Of a DNA stretch of 64,000 bases, positions 52,851-62,200 are shown in pieces. The DNA comes from UBA7446 sp965657545 (GTDB lineage: Bacteria > Bacteroidota > Bacteroidia > Flavobacteriales > Flavobacteriaceae). The stretch lies in contig CBFHOG010000001.1 of NCBI GenBank assembly GCA_965657545.1, forward strand, positions 62,001 to 126,000. Reading direction: 5' to 3'. Below the pieces are notes generated by a model. It was given only the letters and a program-made list of their open reading frames with translations. It was not told where the DNA came from and did no database searches. Position 1 is the stretch's first letter, and each line of letters starts with the position of its first letter. The position numbers and the translations under genes were made by a program.

Positions 52851-54704
52851 CTAAAAATCTTTAAAGAAAAAGCCTGTGGAGGTTGACAGCGTATTCCACA
52901 TGGGTTTCCAGTAGTTGCGTTCCAAACGAATATCCTTGTTTGCGTCACGACTTTTATCGTTTACACCAATATTAAACCTAAAATAGTTCCAGTCAGGTCC
53001 TTGATTTTTGATAATTAACGCTTTTGGAAATTGAAACTCTGCAGTATACCCTTTTTCATTAACTACATAATATCCGTCAATTATTTTAGGCCACATTTCT
53101 CTGTAAGAAATTGTGCCTGAATCTTTAGTTGGGTTTACAGCAAAACCAAACCAATCTCCGCGAATTAAATTTTCAATATTTCCGTCGTTATAAGCACTTT
53201 GATTAATTGTTCTTGTGTCAAAACTCACAAAAGCACCCTCAAAGTCTGTGCCTGAGCTATCGTTACCAAGCATTAATAACGTATCGTCTTCAACACTCAA
53301 CCCTACATATATATAATCTCCTTGCTCAACAATATTGAATTGGAAAGAATTTGAATCAGATTTATTTTGAACTTTATAAGGTAGTTCTTTCCAATCATTA
53401 ATTTTACCGTCAATGACAATTTGTTTATCCTGTGTTTTTAGCTTGTACTTTTCTTGTGGAGAAAAGGACATTTTACTGTTCCAACTTAGGTAAGGCTTAT
53501 CGTAATAGGTAACACTTTTGAATTCTTTTTTTGGAATTAATTTACCAATTTTAGTCATTTCCAATGTTCCTGTTTTGGCGGAATTAATTACTGCAACAGG
53601 TAATTTAATTTCTTTCTTTTCATTTGGTTCTAAGTACAAATCGATGCCCTCAGATTCCAGCATATAATTACTTCCAGCTGATTGATGTAGAGACATTTCG
53701 ACAGCATAATCACTAAGGTAGTTGTGTGCTTGTATTGTTATGGAATCAATAGCATAATTGTTGTTTGCATTGATAAAAGCAGGAGCAATACCTACAAGTG
53801 GTTTCTTAGATATTTGATTGAAAAGATCTACGGATTCTTCTGTACTTACTTTAATTCCTTGAATACCATCAAGCATCAAATTTGCCATCACAGGCCCTTC
53901 TTCTTTCATAGTAACCCAAAGCACATGATCAAACTCACCAAATGCTTTTCCTCTCATACTGCTTATTCCACCCGTTGTTGCAAGTGTGATGTAATCAGAC
54001 TCGTTAACTTCATAGTGTGTGTATTGGTGAACATGACCGGCAAAAGTGGTGTGCTTTCTTTCGGTCAAAAGGTTTTGAAGTTCAAACCATTTCCCCACAG
54101 AGGACTTGTTTTTAGCTGCCCACATAGGTTGATGCATAATCACAAATGTCCAACGGACATCTTTGTTTTCTGCAAGTGCTTTTTTGAAGTAATTAAATTG
54201 TTCTTCGCCAATAAAGGGCTTCCCTGCACCACCATAATTATCTTCGGAATTTAAGCATAGGAAGAGGGTGTTTTTGTAAATAAAATGATAATAATCTGCA
54301 CCAAATCGTTCTTTCCAAATATCCCCCATTGTTTTGTTAATGTAGTCATGATTTCCAGCAACAAAAAAGAAATTCATGTCCAGTGGTTTGAGACTTTCCA
54401 TGAATGAGTCCCATTGATTATTAATAACGTCTTTATTTTCAGTGTAACCTTCAATCAAATCACCAACACTCAACACAAACTCAGGCTGAAGCGAATTTAT
54501 TTTTTTAATTCCCTCAGAGAAAACGCCCAGCCTATGCCCTCCAGTTCTATCTGCAACAATAGCAAATTGAAAATTATCGGGGTTATTTATAAACCCTTTA
54601 TTAGTAAAGGGGACTTTATTAAGTCCCCTTTTATCTAGTTTAAATTCGCTTTGCGCAAAAAGCACATGTGTTATAAGCAAAAAGAGTAATGTTATTTTTC
54701 TCAA
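52851..54704 (-). CDS. Secreted calcineurin-like metallophosphatase with C-terminal CBM9-like domain
   Basis: A 617-residue protein with a signal peptide (LLFLLITHVLFAQ). The metallophosphatase motifs appear as VADRTGG at about 50-56, VGDLIEG at about 80-86, GNHDY at about 117-121, HQPMW and GHVHQYTH. A CBM9-like or DOMON-like beta domain lies at about 430-610 (VIDGKINDWKELPYKV). It hydrolyses phosphate esters outside or in the periplasm. It overlaps the TonB receptor gene by 4 bases, forming a receptor-enzyme pair. Confidence 0.85.
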   Translation of the reverse strand: MRKITLLFLLITHVLFAQSEFKLDKRGLNKVPFTNKGFINNPDNFQFAIVADRTGGHRLGVFSEGIKKINSLQPEFVLSVGDLIEGYTENKDVINNQWDSFMESLKPLDMNFFFVAGNHDYINKTMGDIWKERFGADYYHFIYKNTLFLCLNSEDNYGGAGKPFIGEEQFNYFKKALAENKDVRWTFVIMHQPMWAAKNKSSVGKWFELQNLLTERKHTTFAGHVHQYTHYEVNESDYITLATTGGISSMRGKAFGEFDHVLWVTMKEEGPVMANLMLDGIQGIKVSTEESVDLFNQISKKPLVGIAPAFINANNNYAIDSITIQAHNYLSDYAVEMSLHQSAGSNYMLESEGIDLYLEPNEKKEIKLPVAVINSAKTGTLEMTKIGKLIPKKEFKSVTYYDKPYLSWNSKMSFSPQEKYKLKTQDKQIVIDGKINDWKELPYKVQNKSDSNSFQFNIVEQGDYIYVGLSVEDDTLLMLGNDSSGTDFEGAFVSFDTRTINQSAYNDGNIENLIRGDWFGFAVNPTKDSGTISYREMWPKIIDGYYVVNEKGYTAEFQFPKALIIKNQGPDWNYFRFNIGVNDKSRDANKDIRLERNYWKPMWNTLSTSTGFFFKDF

Positions 54705-57001
54705 AACTTAAAACTAATTTTAGAGCCAATAATTCTAGGACTACCTGGAATAAAGGTAGTTGCAGATGGGTTGATTGCTTTTCCAAGGTTGCCTGCGTCA
54801 ATTACATACTCTTCGTCAAGTACATTTTGTGCATAAACACTAATCTCTGCATTCCATTTACTTACATGATACGTTAGGTTCATGTTTAGTAAGCCAAACG
54901 AAGGCTGAAAATGATTCAACGGATTATTCATGTTGTCTGGATCTGTTTCATCAAAGTCATTGTAGCCGTCAAAAAAGTGTTTAGATTTAAACGTATAAGT
55001 TGGCTTGAATGATAGTACATCGGCACCAAGCTCCACATTTGCGATAGCTCCTATGGCAAATTTGTTGTCTGGTGTTAATCTAAATCTATTACCTGCAAAC
55101 TCTTGAGCTGTACCGTCAGTTGCATTGCTCGAATATCTTGCCTTGATGTGTCCATAAGAACCAATTAAACGGATATTTTCTGAAAAACTGTGTTCAAACT
55201 CTACCTCAATACCTCTTGCGTATGCATCCCCTATGTCTTCCTCTTTGTATTCAATAGTGCCATCTTCACTTAATGATTCAACAGAAGTTACACGGAAATT
55301 TTGGTAATCTTGATTAAATAAAGCAATCCCAATAAGTGTATTGCCGAATTTTTTCTTTACTCCTATTTCAAAACTATTTACTGTTTCTTCATCTAGTTCA
55401 TATAATGCATCTTCTCCAGAGTCATATCCAAATGCATTTGGTCTTCTTCCTCTAGAATAAGAACCGTATATATTTCCAGCGTTATCAAACGTGTACTTTA
55501 AAATAGCTCTTCCAGTCAATCCGCTAAACGTTCCGCTTTTTTCGTAATCACCAACCGGAAGAAGTCCATTGGGATAATTACCAATAAGCAAACCTATAGT
55601 TGAAGGATTGTTTGTTGAAAGAAGTAAGTTATTTCTTGTTTGTTCCAGCTTTTCCTGAGAATATCTTAATCCTGCTGTAAAGCTAAGTTTTTGAGTCAAA
55701 TCAAACGTACCGTCAACAAATACTTCAGTTGCTTGGTTTTTAGCGTCAACAAAATATCCTTCCGAATGAAAATCAGAGAGAGGTAGCCCACCCATAAAGC
55801 TGGGTAATGCTGGTGGTAATACAGGGTTTCCCGAACTATCTACCATGTTAGGAGCGCTTAGTAAGAACATATACATCGCTCTTTCATCCCATTGCCAAAT
55901 GTCATTTGTTCTTACATCTTCTGTAATATAGCTTCCTCCAAAAGTCAACATATATTTTTCTTTCGCAAGTTGAAGTCTTAACTCTTGGTAAATTTGATCA
56001 CTTATTACTTCTGTAGTAGCGTCAAAAGCTCTAGCAGCAGTTCCGTCGCTATCGTAGCGCTCAAAAGCAGAATGTTCAAAATATGAGGAAATTGAAGTTA
56101 AACTCAACTCATCAGAAAAGTTGTGTCGGACTTTAAGATTGGTATTTAGGTTTGTTTTTTCTGTTGTTAGATCTTCTCCTTGTTCAAGGGATGCATCAAC
56201 GCCAAAAATTCCAAACTCCCCTTTTGTGTTGGGAACATCTTTTCTTAAAAAAGCTACCCCAGGAGCATCATCATCTTGAAAATCAACCTGTAAATCTATA
56301 GTAGTTTTTTCTGATGCTAAATATCTAAAAGAAGCTCGTGCAGCTTTCGTGTTTTTTCCCATCAAATCACCACCAAAGGTGTTTTTAATATACCCATCAC
56401 GCTGATCATTGCGAGCAGCAATTCTGAAGAATAGTTTGTCAGTAAGAGAAGTGTTGTAAATCGCTGTTATTTGATTACCGTTGAAGCTGCTAATTCCAGC
56501 AGAGATACTCCCTTCTGTGATAGCTTTTGGTGCATTTGGAACAAAGTGTATTGCTCCAATTTGTGCAGCACGACCAAATAAGGTTCCTTGTGGGCCTTTT
56601 AAAACTTCTATTCTTGCCATGTCGTAAGGCTCTACAACTTGTGAACTTCCACGAGTTAACGGAATATTATTAAAATAAACAGATACGTTTGGTTGGTCAG
56701 AAGCACCACTAAGCTCGCTTGTAATACCTCTCATCGAGTATGAGGGGTAATTGGTGGATTGAACTTGAATTTCTAGTCCTGGAACAAAACCAGCAATATC
56801 TGTTAGGTTATTTGTGTTTAATAATTCAAGTTTTGATTTACTTAATACGCTCATTGAGATTGGTACGTCAAGAACAGATTCTTTGCGAAGTTGTGCCGTA
56901 ACTACAATTTCACTCAACGCGATAGAGTCATTTAGACTTTGTGCTTGGGAAAATCCAAGCACTGGAAGTAATACAAAAATTAATATTTTTATTTTCATCA
57001 T
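54701..57001 (-). CDS. TonB-dependent receptor (766 residues, no carboxypeptidase domain)
   Basis: A signal peptide (ILIFVLLPVLGFSQA) is followed by a plug at about 30-150 (DVPISMSVLSKSKLELLNTN, RIEVLKGPQGTLFGRA) and a barrel to the C-terminal SKISFKF. Unlike the receptor at 19031 it lacks the carboxypeptidase-regulatory N-domain and has the plain proteobacterial-style plug. The ligand is unknown; the downstream phosphatase suggests a phosphorylated ligand. Its region is bracketed by direct repeats and could have been acquired. Confidence 0.9.
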   Translation of the reverse strand: MMKIKILIFVLLPVLGFSQAQSLNDSIALSEIVVTAQLRKESVLDVPISMSVLSKSKLELLNTNNLTDIAGFVPGLEIQVQSTNYPSYSMRGITSELSGASDQPNVSVYFNNIPLTRGSSQVVEPYDMARIEVLKGPQGTLFGRAAQIGAIHFVPNAPKAITEGSISAGISSFNGNQITAIYNTSLTDKLFFRIAARNDQRDGYIKNTFGGDLMGKNTKAARASFRYLASEKTTIDLQVDFQDDDAPGVAFLRKDVPNTKGEFGIFGVDASLEQGEDLTTEKTNLNTNLKVRHNFSDELSLTSISSYFEHSAFERYDSDGTAARAFDATTEVISDQIYQELRLQLAKEKYMLTFGGSYITEDVRTNDIWQWDERAMYMFLLSAPNMVDSSGNPVLPPALPSFMGGLPLSDFHSEGYFVDAKNQATEVFVDGTFDLTQKLSFTAGLRYSQEKLEQTRNNLLLSTNNPSTIGLLIGNYPNGLLPVGDYEKSGTFSGLTGRAILKYTFDNAGNIYGSYSRGRRPNAFGYDSGEDALYELDEETVNSFEIGVKKKFGNTLIGIALFNQDYQNFRVTSVESLSEDGTIEYKEEDIGDAYARGIEVEFEHSFSENIRLIGSYGHIKARYSSNATDGTAQEFAGNRFRLTPDNKFAIGAIANVELGADVLSFKPTYTFKSKHFFDGYNDFDETDPDNMNNPLNHFQPSFGLLNMNLTYHVSKWNAEISVYAQNVLDEEYVIDAGNLGKAINPSATTFIPGSPRIIGSKISFKF

Positions 57002-57341
57002 TAAAATTTTAACAAAAGAGCTTTTTTTTTATTAACCAAATATTTTTTTAAAGTTATCATAGAGTGAAAAAATTGATAATTTAAAAGGATGTATATTAAA
57101 TTTTTCTGAACTAAAAGTCACACGGTCCTTGTTTCGAGCCCAAGAGTGTGAGCCATCGTATTCAATCCATTGATTTTCGATGGATTTTTTCTTATGATAT
57201 AAGGAATTACAAACAACACGACTTGTTTTACTTTTTTAGTTAAAAGTTGTTTCCAAGGATAAATTATTATTTCTGGAAATAATTTGTGGAAGCAAAGGGA
57301 GTGAAGTCGAACTATTTTGGGAGGATTTCTATAAAATAAAA
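57002..57341. other. AT-rich spacer between the receptor and the tRNA
   Basis: About 340 bases with no open frame of note. It contains a 7-bp hairpin followed by T-run near 57158-57186 (AATCCAT/ATGGATT), an 8-bp AT hairpin near 57261-57282, a tRNA-like patch around 57129 (GGTCCTTGTTTCGAGCCC) and the 27-bp direct repeat at 57292. Confidence 0.5.
57292..57318 (+). repeat. 27-bp direct repeat, right copy
   Basis: Exact copy of 52720-52746 in the same orientation, 58 bases from the 3' end of the CAU tRNA. Confidence 0.85.
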
Positions 57342-57369
57342 AACCCGCAGCCATAAAAGGTTGCGGGTT
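57342..57369 (-). terminator. Terminator downstream of the CAU tRNA
   Basis: An 8-bp stem (AACCCGCA/TGCGGGTT, extendable by a GCC/GGT pair) followed on the minus strand by a T-rich run, 7 bases past the tRNA 3' end. Confidence 0.75.
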
Positions 57370-57375
57370 CTACTG

Positions 57376-57449
57376 TGGTCCCACCTGGGCTCGAACCAGG
57401 GACCAACTGATTATGAGTCAGCTACTCTAACCAACTGAGCTATAGGACC
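57376..57449 (-). tRNA. tRNA with CAU anticodon (Met or Ile2)
   Basis: A 74-base cloverleaf: acceptor GGTCCTA/TGGGACC, D-arm GCTC/GAGT, anticodon stem GCTGA/TCAGT with loop CTCATAA (anticodon CAU) and T-arm CCTGG-TTCGAGC-CCAGG. Discriminator base is A; CCA is not encoded. The CAU anticodon is used by elongator tRNA-Met, tRNA-fMet and tRNA-Ile2; the strong CCTGG T-arm and A1-like pairing do not settle which. Confidence 0.9.
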
Positions 57450-57482
57450 TGCTTGGGTACAAAAGTAAGCAATATCCCACTT

Positions 57483-57516
57483 TTGTAACACACTAAATTA
57501 AGTATTTATATCTTTG
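57483..57516 (+). promoter_or_regulatory. Promoter TTG-N23-TATCTTTG
   Basis: TTG at 57483-57485 and TATCTTTG at 57509-57516, spacing within the flavobacterial range, 15 bases upstream of ATG 57531. Confidence 0.6.
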
Positions 57517-57530
57517 AAAAAAGCTTGGTT

Positions 57531-57995
57531 ATGTCACGATTTCTTAAATTTTCGTTTATTGCTGGATTTATCTTAGGAACAATTCAGTTTCTACTTGTTT
57601 TAAGTTCTGGATCTGTTGTCGCTGGCCTTTTTTGGGGGGTTGTACCCGCATGGTTTTGGGCTACATACCAAAAGCTAAAACAGGAACAAACGGTAAGCAA
57701 ACTGGAAGGGGTTGCTTCATACGCCGTGGTCATGTATGGCGGCATTTTAGCCCTTGCAGGTGTTTTGTGTGTTCTTGCCTCTATTGGTTTTATGATTGCA
57801 GACCCTGAAATCATTCAGGCTGCTATGGAACAACAACCCAACTTCGATGATTTAAGCGAAGTAGAATTAGAAAGCATAACCAAAGTAATGGAAGTATTGC
57901 CATCCATCATGCCGCTTATCACGCTTGGCGTTTGTCTTCAGTCGGTGTCCTATATTGGATATGGCTTAGCTGTTGTACGTAATTATAGCAGCTAA
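57531..57995 (+). CDS. Four-span membrane protein (DUF4199-like)
   Basis: A 154-residue membrane protein from ATG 57531 (a TTG at 57525 is in frame). Spans lie at about 7-27, 32-48, 68-90 and 128-148, with a loop of acidic residues between the last two. The family is common in Bacteroidota and has no assigned role. It is convergent with addB, overlapping by 4 bases. Confidence 0.65.
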   Translation: MSRFLKFSFIAGFILGTIQFLLVLSSGSVVAGLFWGVVPAWFWATYQKLKQEQTVSKLEGVASYAVVMYGGILALAGVLCVLASIGFMIADPEIIQAAMEQQPNFDDLSEVELESITKVMEVLPSIMPLITLGVCLQSVSYIGYGLAVVRNYSS

Positions 57996-60727
57996 GCCTC
58001 GGGTTCACTAAAAGGCGTTTCCAAATCAAATAATCTTTGAATAATTTGCACAAATACGGCGGCGGCCTGCTCCATATTTTCTTGGGTAAGGTCTGCCCTT
58101 ATCTTTCGTGGTGAGACTTGATCTCCTACATATTTAACCCCTTTACTATAACTTTTCATCGAAATAATTCCAGCCTGATTTGCCGTTTGATTCGAGTGGT
58201 TATCATTCCAAAGCATAGCGTATAGCAAAAGTTGGCGGGCTTGTCCAAGGTCTGGGTCTGTAGTCAATAAAGACCAATCTGATATCCCAAGTTTTCCTAC
58301 TGTTCCTGTCTTATAATCTAGCACTCTAATCTTACCGTTATAAGAATCTACGCGGTCCACCGTTCCTTTTATTTTAATTTTTTCTTTGATTCCCGAAATG
58401 GTTAAAGACGTCTCTAGTTTTTGTTCAAGGGCCAATAATGTTATGATGTTCCCATTGGCAATTTCTTGTTTCTCAAAGGCAATCATATTTTCAATATTCC
58501 GCTTTATTGCGGCAAATGCCAATACGTTTTTTCCTGAAATATCGTGAGGGGAAACTTCCCTAACAACCCTATCAGCAACAGCATCAATGTTGTTTATCAT
58601 ATCCACGGCATCAGACTCTTTAAGTGTTTTTCCAACATAAGGGGAATAAAGTGCCTCCAAACAATTGTGAACTAAGGTGCCATAAGTGCGATAAGAAAAA
58701 GATTCCTCCAGCTCGTCTTCGTCTTTTAGACCGAGCAAATAGCGCTTGTAAAAGGCATATCCGTCTTTGACATACAAATTAAGTGCCGATGGAGAAAATC
58801 CATACTCGGCTAGCGCATACAGTTTTTTAAGTGTTGATGGGGTTTTGGGTATAGACTTGGTTTGGCTTACGGGAGAAATAAATACCGCATCTTGAATGTA
58901 CTCCTGCCAGTGATGTAATGGAGGGCATTCATGCGCCCATTGACGGATAAACCGACTGCGTTCGCCTACCTGAATGCCATCTGTAGTGCCATTATAGAGC
59001 AAATAAACTTCCTTGGCACGATACATAAGGCGATAAAAGTGATAGGTAAAAATCGCATCTTGATCTTCTTGAGTAGGAAGTCCAAATTCTTTTTTAACAT
59101 CATAAGGAATCCACGACGATTGCCCAGATTGGCTTGGTAAAACACCTTCATTAACCCCCGCTATAAGAACATGGTCAAAGTCAATGGTACGGGTTTCTAG
59201 TACCCCAAGAATTTGGAGCCCTTCTAGTGGTGCCCCTACAAAATTCAATTTTTGCCCTGCGCTTAATTGCATGTACAAACTGCGTAATAATGTAAAGCTA
59301 ATTTCCCCCTCTAATGACACCAACACTTCTTTAATCTGATGAAATAATGTCAAAAACTTTTCCGCAGCGACCCGGTAAACCGCTGCAAGTGCCTGCTTTT
59401 GTTCTACGTTGTAAAATGCAGGCAGTATCTCAAGCACGTCCATTATCCATTGCTCAGGTGTGGGCGTTTCACGGAATAGCCGTTTTACCAATTCCAAAGC
59501 AGATTCTGGTGCCATTTTCCCAATAAATGCAGGGCTTAAATAACTTCGATGCTCTTTTTTTGCTTCATTTAATAAGGCGGTACAAAATGTGTTGTCATGT
59601 GAAGTAAAAAGCACTTGTGTTTCGGTTAACGAAAGCAATGTTTCCACATCTTTATAATAAAAGCCTTTGGGTGTTTTTCGAATAACCATTTTCATAAAAG
59701 CAGTAACAAACATCGCCATAGGATGCTGCTCTAAGGGGTAACCCATTGTTATATTAAGTTGGTCTATCCGATCCGGTAGGGCGTATAAAAGTGGTAGCAA
59801 AAGCGATTCATCTGCAAGAACAACTGCGGTTTTAGACCAGTCCTGATTTGCAGGCATCTCTGCTAATAAGGCTCCTAGCTGTTTGGCCTGTCCTACCTGT
59901 TGTTGTACCTCAATAACATGCACATTTTTTGCAGATTCAAAAACGTGATGCGCTTGGTTAAAAGGCGTATTCGTATAAGCTTTCCAGTTTTTTAAATACG
60001 TTCGAATAAACGCTCCTGCCTGATGGTATTCGTTTTCGAGCATCTGCTTATCAATATCCCAAAATATTTGAGCGCGTTGCTGTGACAAAAGTTCTTGAAC
60101 AATCAGCGCTTCGCTTGGGCTTAATGCATTAAATCCACAAAAAATAAACGTTGTTGCATTTTTATGCTGAAGATAGCTTTCCAGGTGTAATGTGGCTAAA
60201 CGATAACACAGCCCGGGCGTGGCATGTCCTGTTTGCTCCAATCTGGAAATAAAATCTTGATACATTCGAGGCAACAGCTCCCAAAAAGCAGTATAGTTTT
60301 GAATAATCTTATCTTGGTTTTCGCCCCATGTGCGAATCTTATGCAACGAATTGAGGTACGAAAAAAATGGTTTTCGTTCCAACAGATATTGATCCATGGT
60401 ATTAAGGTCTTTCATCAATGGTGAAGACCACCCCAAAAAGGTCTCAAAAGAATCTGCTTTTTTTGTGTTTTGAGTTGCGCAATAACTTTGGTACAGTGCC
60501 TGTTGTTGTTGCAGCTCTGTTGCGGGCTGCAGTGTGCTGATTGACGCCACAAAGTCGTCAATGCTTATCATTTCTGGTAAAATAAGCGGACCCCTTAATT
60601 TTTGAGTTAATTCCTGCTGTAAGAAAAGGCGGGCACGGCGGTTGGGCAATACAAAGCAGACGTTTGCCCAGTTTATCTTTTGGGCCTCTAATTTTTGTAC
60701 AACGCTTCCAAGAAAGGAGTTAGGCAT
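57992..60727 (-). CDS. addB: AddB-like helicase/nuclease subunit, PD-(D/E)XK family
   Basis: A 911-residue protein with an N-terminal UvrD-like region in which the Walker A is lacking (VCFVLPNRRARLFLQQEL) and a C-terminal PD-(D/E)XK nuclease with VDRVDSYNGKIRVLDYKTG near residue 800. This combination matches AddB, the non-motor partner of the AddAB recombination complex. The fellow subunit addA is found at 63529, separated from addB by two ompA genes. It is convergent with the membrane protein at 57531. Confidence 0.85.
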   Translation of the reverse strand: MPNSFLGSVVQKLEAQKINWANVCFVLPNRRARLFLQQELTQKLRGPLILPEMISIDDFVASISTLQPATELQQQQALYQSYCATQNTKKADSFETFLGWSSPLMKDLNTMDQYLLERKPFFSYLNSLHKIRTWGENQDKIIQNYTAFWELLPRMYQDFISRLEQTGHATPGLCYRLATLHLESYLQHKNATTFIFCGFNALSPSEALIVQELLSQQRAQIFWDIDKQMLENEYHQAGAFIRTYLKNWKAYTNTPFNQAHHVFESAKNVHVIEVQQQVGQAKQLGALLAEMPANQDWSKTAVVLADESLLLPLLYALPDRIDQLNITMGYPLEQHPMAMFVTAFMKMVIRKTPKGFYYKDVETLLSLTETQVLFTSHDNTFCTALLNEAKKEHRSYLSPAFIGKMAPESALELVKRLFRETPTPEQWIMDVLEILPAFYNVEQKQALAAVYRVAAEKFLTLFHQIKEVLVSLEGEISFTLLRSLYMQLSAGQKLNFVGAPLEGLQILGVLETRTIDFDHVLIAGVNEGVLPSQSGQSSWIPYDVKKEFGLPTQEDQDAIFTYHFYRLMYRAKEVYLLYNGTTDGIQVGERSRFIRQWAHECPPLHHWQEYIQDAVFISPVSQTKSIPKTPSTLKKLYALAEYGFSPSALNLYVKDGYAFYKRYLLGLKDEDELEESFSYRTYGTLVHNCLEALYSPYVGKTLKESDAVDMINNIDAVADRVVREVSPHDISGKNVLAFAAIKRNIENMIAFEKQEIANGNIITLLALEQKLETSLTISGIKEKIKIKGTVDRVDSYNGKIRVLDYKTGTVGKLGISDWSLLTTDPDLGQARQLLLYAMLWNDNHSNQTANQAGIISMKSYSKGVKYVGDQVSPRKIRADLTQENMEQAAAVFVQIIQRLFDLETPFSEPEA

Positions 60728-60741
60728 AGCCTAAAATAAAA

Positions 60742-60767
60742 AAACGCGGTGAATTCACCGCGTTTTC
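60742..60767 (-). terminator. Near-perfect palindromic terminator of ompA copy 2
   Basis: A 13-bp arm palindrome (AAAACGCGGTGAA / TTCACCGCGTTTT) with A-run before it on the plus strand, that is a T-run downstream on the minus strand. It is almost the same as the terminator at 62153. Confidence 0.8.
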
Positions 60768-60789
60768 TTATACATTATTTTGTCTGTAA

Positions 60790-62115
60790 TTAGTTCACTA
60801 CTTTGAACTCTACGCGACGGTTAATCGCACGACCTTCTGCTGTCTTGTTACTCGCTTTTGGCATAGCCTCACCAAATGCTTTTGTACTTAAACGATTTTC
60901 GTCTATTCCAAGATTTACCAAGTAATCTTTAATTGATTTAGAACGATTTTTAGAAAGCGGGTTGTTAAATGATTCCTCACCAGTGTTATCAGCATGACCT
61001 TCGATGCTAATATTCGCATTACTGTTTGCCAATAATACTTTAAGAACTGTTGAAAGACGTTGAACGTCCTGAGAGTCAATATTGAACTTTTCTAGATCAA
61101 AGTTGATGTCGTAATCAGCTAACATAGAAAGTGGGTACTCTGGGCAACCGTTGTTAGACGCTGGACCTGCAACAGCTGGACACTTATCGTCTTTATCTGC
61201 AACACTATCGCCGTCTGCGTCTGGACAACCATTCATTGCTTTACTTCCTGCCGCGTTTGGACAAGCATCGTCAGCGTCTGTAATACCATCTCCGTCTGCA
61301 TCTGGACAACCATTAAGTGCTGCAACGCCCGCTACATTAGGACATGCATCATCGACATCTTTGATACCATCGTTGTCAGCATCTGGACAACCATTAAGTG
61401 CAGCTAATCCAGCTGTCAAAGGACAATCGTCATCACTGTTTCTGATACCATCTCCGTCATCATCTGGGCAGCCATTTAAACTTTCAAGACCTGCCACTTC
61501 TGGACATGCATCAACACTGTCTTTAACACCATCTCTGTCAGTATCTCCATCGCCAAAAGCAAATGAAAAACCGGCCAAATGTTGAAGATGCGTGATTCCG
61601 CCTTCATCATCCCCTAAAAGACCATCAAGTTCTGATGAATAAATTTTATATGTAGTCTTTAACGTAAGTGCAAAAGCGTCAGAGAACCAATAGTTTAGAC
61701 CAGCACCTGCATAGGTAACAAAGAAGTCATCGCTTGAAGATGAAATTCCGCTTAAGCCTCCTGCAATACCTACTCCTGCACGAAGTGTAGGTTCAAACTT
61801 TCCAAGGTTGATAATTTGATTCGCTGAAAGAGAGGTTCCTAAATCAACACTGTAGTAAAGGTCTTCATCTCCAGCTTCGCGGCTCATATTATTCATAGTC
61901 CCTGCCAAATCAACAGAAAATCCAGAACCAATATATCTTGAAACCTCCAAATAAGAGAAGCTTGAGGAAATTTGTGTTTCGTTATCTTTCCCGTCAAGTA
62001 ATAGATTGACTGCATTTGTACCTACAGTTAATTTCCAAGGGTTAGAATCGTTTTGTGCTAAAACGCTAGTAGTTAAGCCAACCAGCATAAACGTAATAAA
62101 TAAATAATTTTTCAT
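60790..62115 (-). CDS. OmpA-family protein with five thrombospondin-type-3 repeats (copy 2)
   Basis: A 441-residue outer-membrane protein. A signal peptide (LFITFMLVGLTTSVLAQ), an N-terminal beta-barrel-like part to about residue 190, then five acidic calcium-binding repeats at about 195-325 (pattern DxDxDGxxDxxDxCPxxAG), and a C-terminal OmpA domain at about 330-441 with SIEGHADNTGEESFNNPLSK and RAINRRVEFKVVN. OmpA-like domains bind peptidoglycan. A second paralogue follows upstream at 62201. The two differ mainly in the number of acidic repeats and in a short insert before the OmpA domain. Confidence 0.92.
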   Translation of the reverse strand: MKNYLFITFMLVGLTTSVLAQNDSNPWKLTVGTNAVNLLLDGKDNETQISSSFSYLEVSRYIGSGFSVDLAGTMNNMSREAGDEDLYYSVDLGTSLSANQIINLGKFEPTLRAGVGIAGGLSGISSSSDDFFVTYAGAGLNYWFSDAFALTLKTTYKIYSSELDGLLGDDEGGITHLQHLAGFSFAFGDGDTDRDGVKDSVDACPEVAGLESLNGCPDDDGDGIRNSDDDCPLTAGLAALNGCPDADNDGIKDVDDACPNVAGVAALNGCPDADGDGITDADDACPNAAGSKAMNGCPDADGDSVADKDDKCPAVAGPASNNGCPEYPLSMLADYDINFDLEKFNIDSQDVQRLSTVLKVLLANSNANISIEGHADNTGEESFNNPLSKNRSKSIKDYLVNLGIDENRLSTKAFGEAMPKASNKTAEGRAINRRVEFKVVN

Positions 62116-62139
62116 TTTTCTTGTATATATTCAATTGTG

Positions 62140-62147
62140 CAAAACTA
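62140..62147 (-). promoter_or_regulatory. -7 box TAGTTTTG for ompA copy 2
   Basis: An exact TAnnTTTG match 24 bases before the ATG at 62115 (minus strand). No TTG at normal spacing because the terminator hairpin occupies that place. Confidence 0.45.
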
Positions 62148-62152
62148 ATAAA

Positions 62153-62178
62153 AAAACGCGGTGTAAACACCGCGTTTT
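62153..62178 (-). terminator. Near-perfect palindromic terminator of ompA copy 1
   Basis: A 12-bp stem (AAAACGCGGTGT / ACACCGCGTTTT) with a 2-base loop and T-run downstream on the minus strand; nearly identical to the hairpin at 60742. Confidence 0.8.
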
Positions 62179-62200
62179 ATATTTTAGCATGAATATAATC

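Noticed and set aside
57120..57190. tRNA-like patch near 57129 (GGTCCTTG and TTCGAGCCC)
   Set aside because: The arms do not fold into a cloverleaf; only isolated T-loop-like and acceptor-like words occur.
52720..57318. Block as an insertion sequence or integrative element
   Set aside because: No transposase or integrase is encoded between the repeats, so only a cassette-like boundary can be suggested.
61151..61585. 144-residue S/A/P-rich frame opposite ompA copy 2, and a similar one at 62610-63023
   Set aside because: Both are antisense mirrors of the acidic thrombospondin-type repeats of the OmpA proteins.
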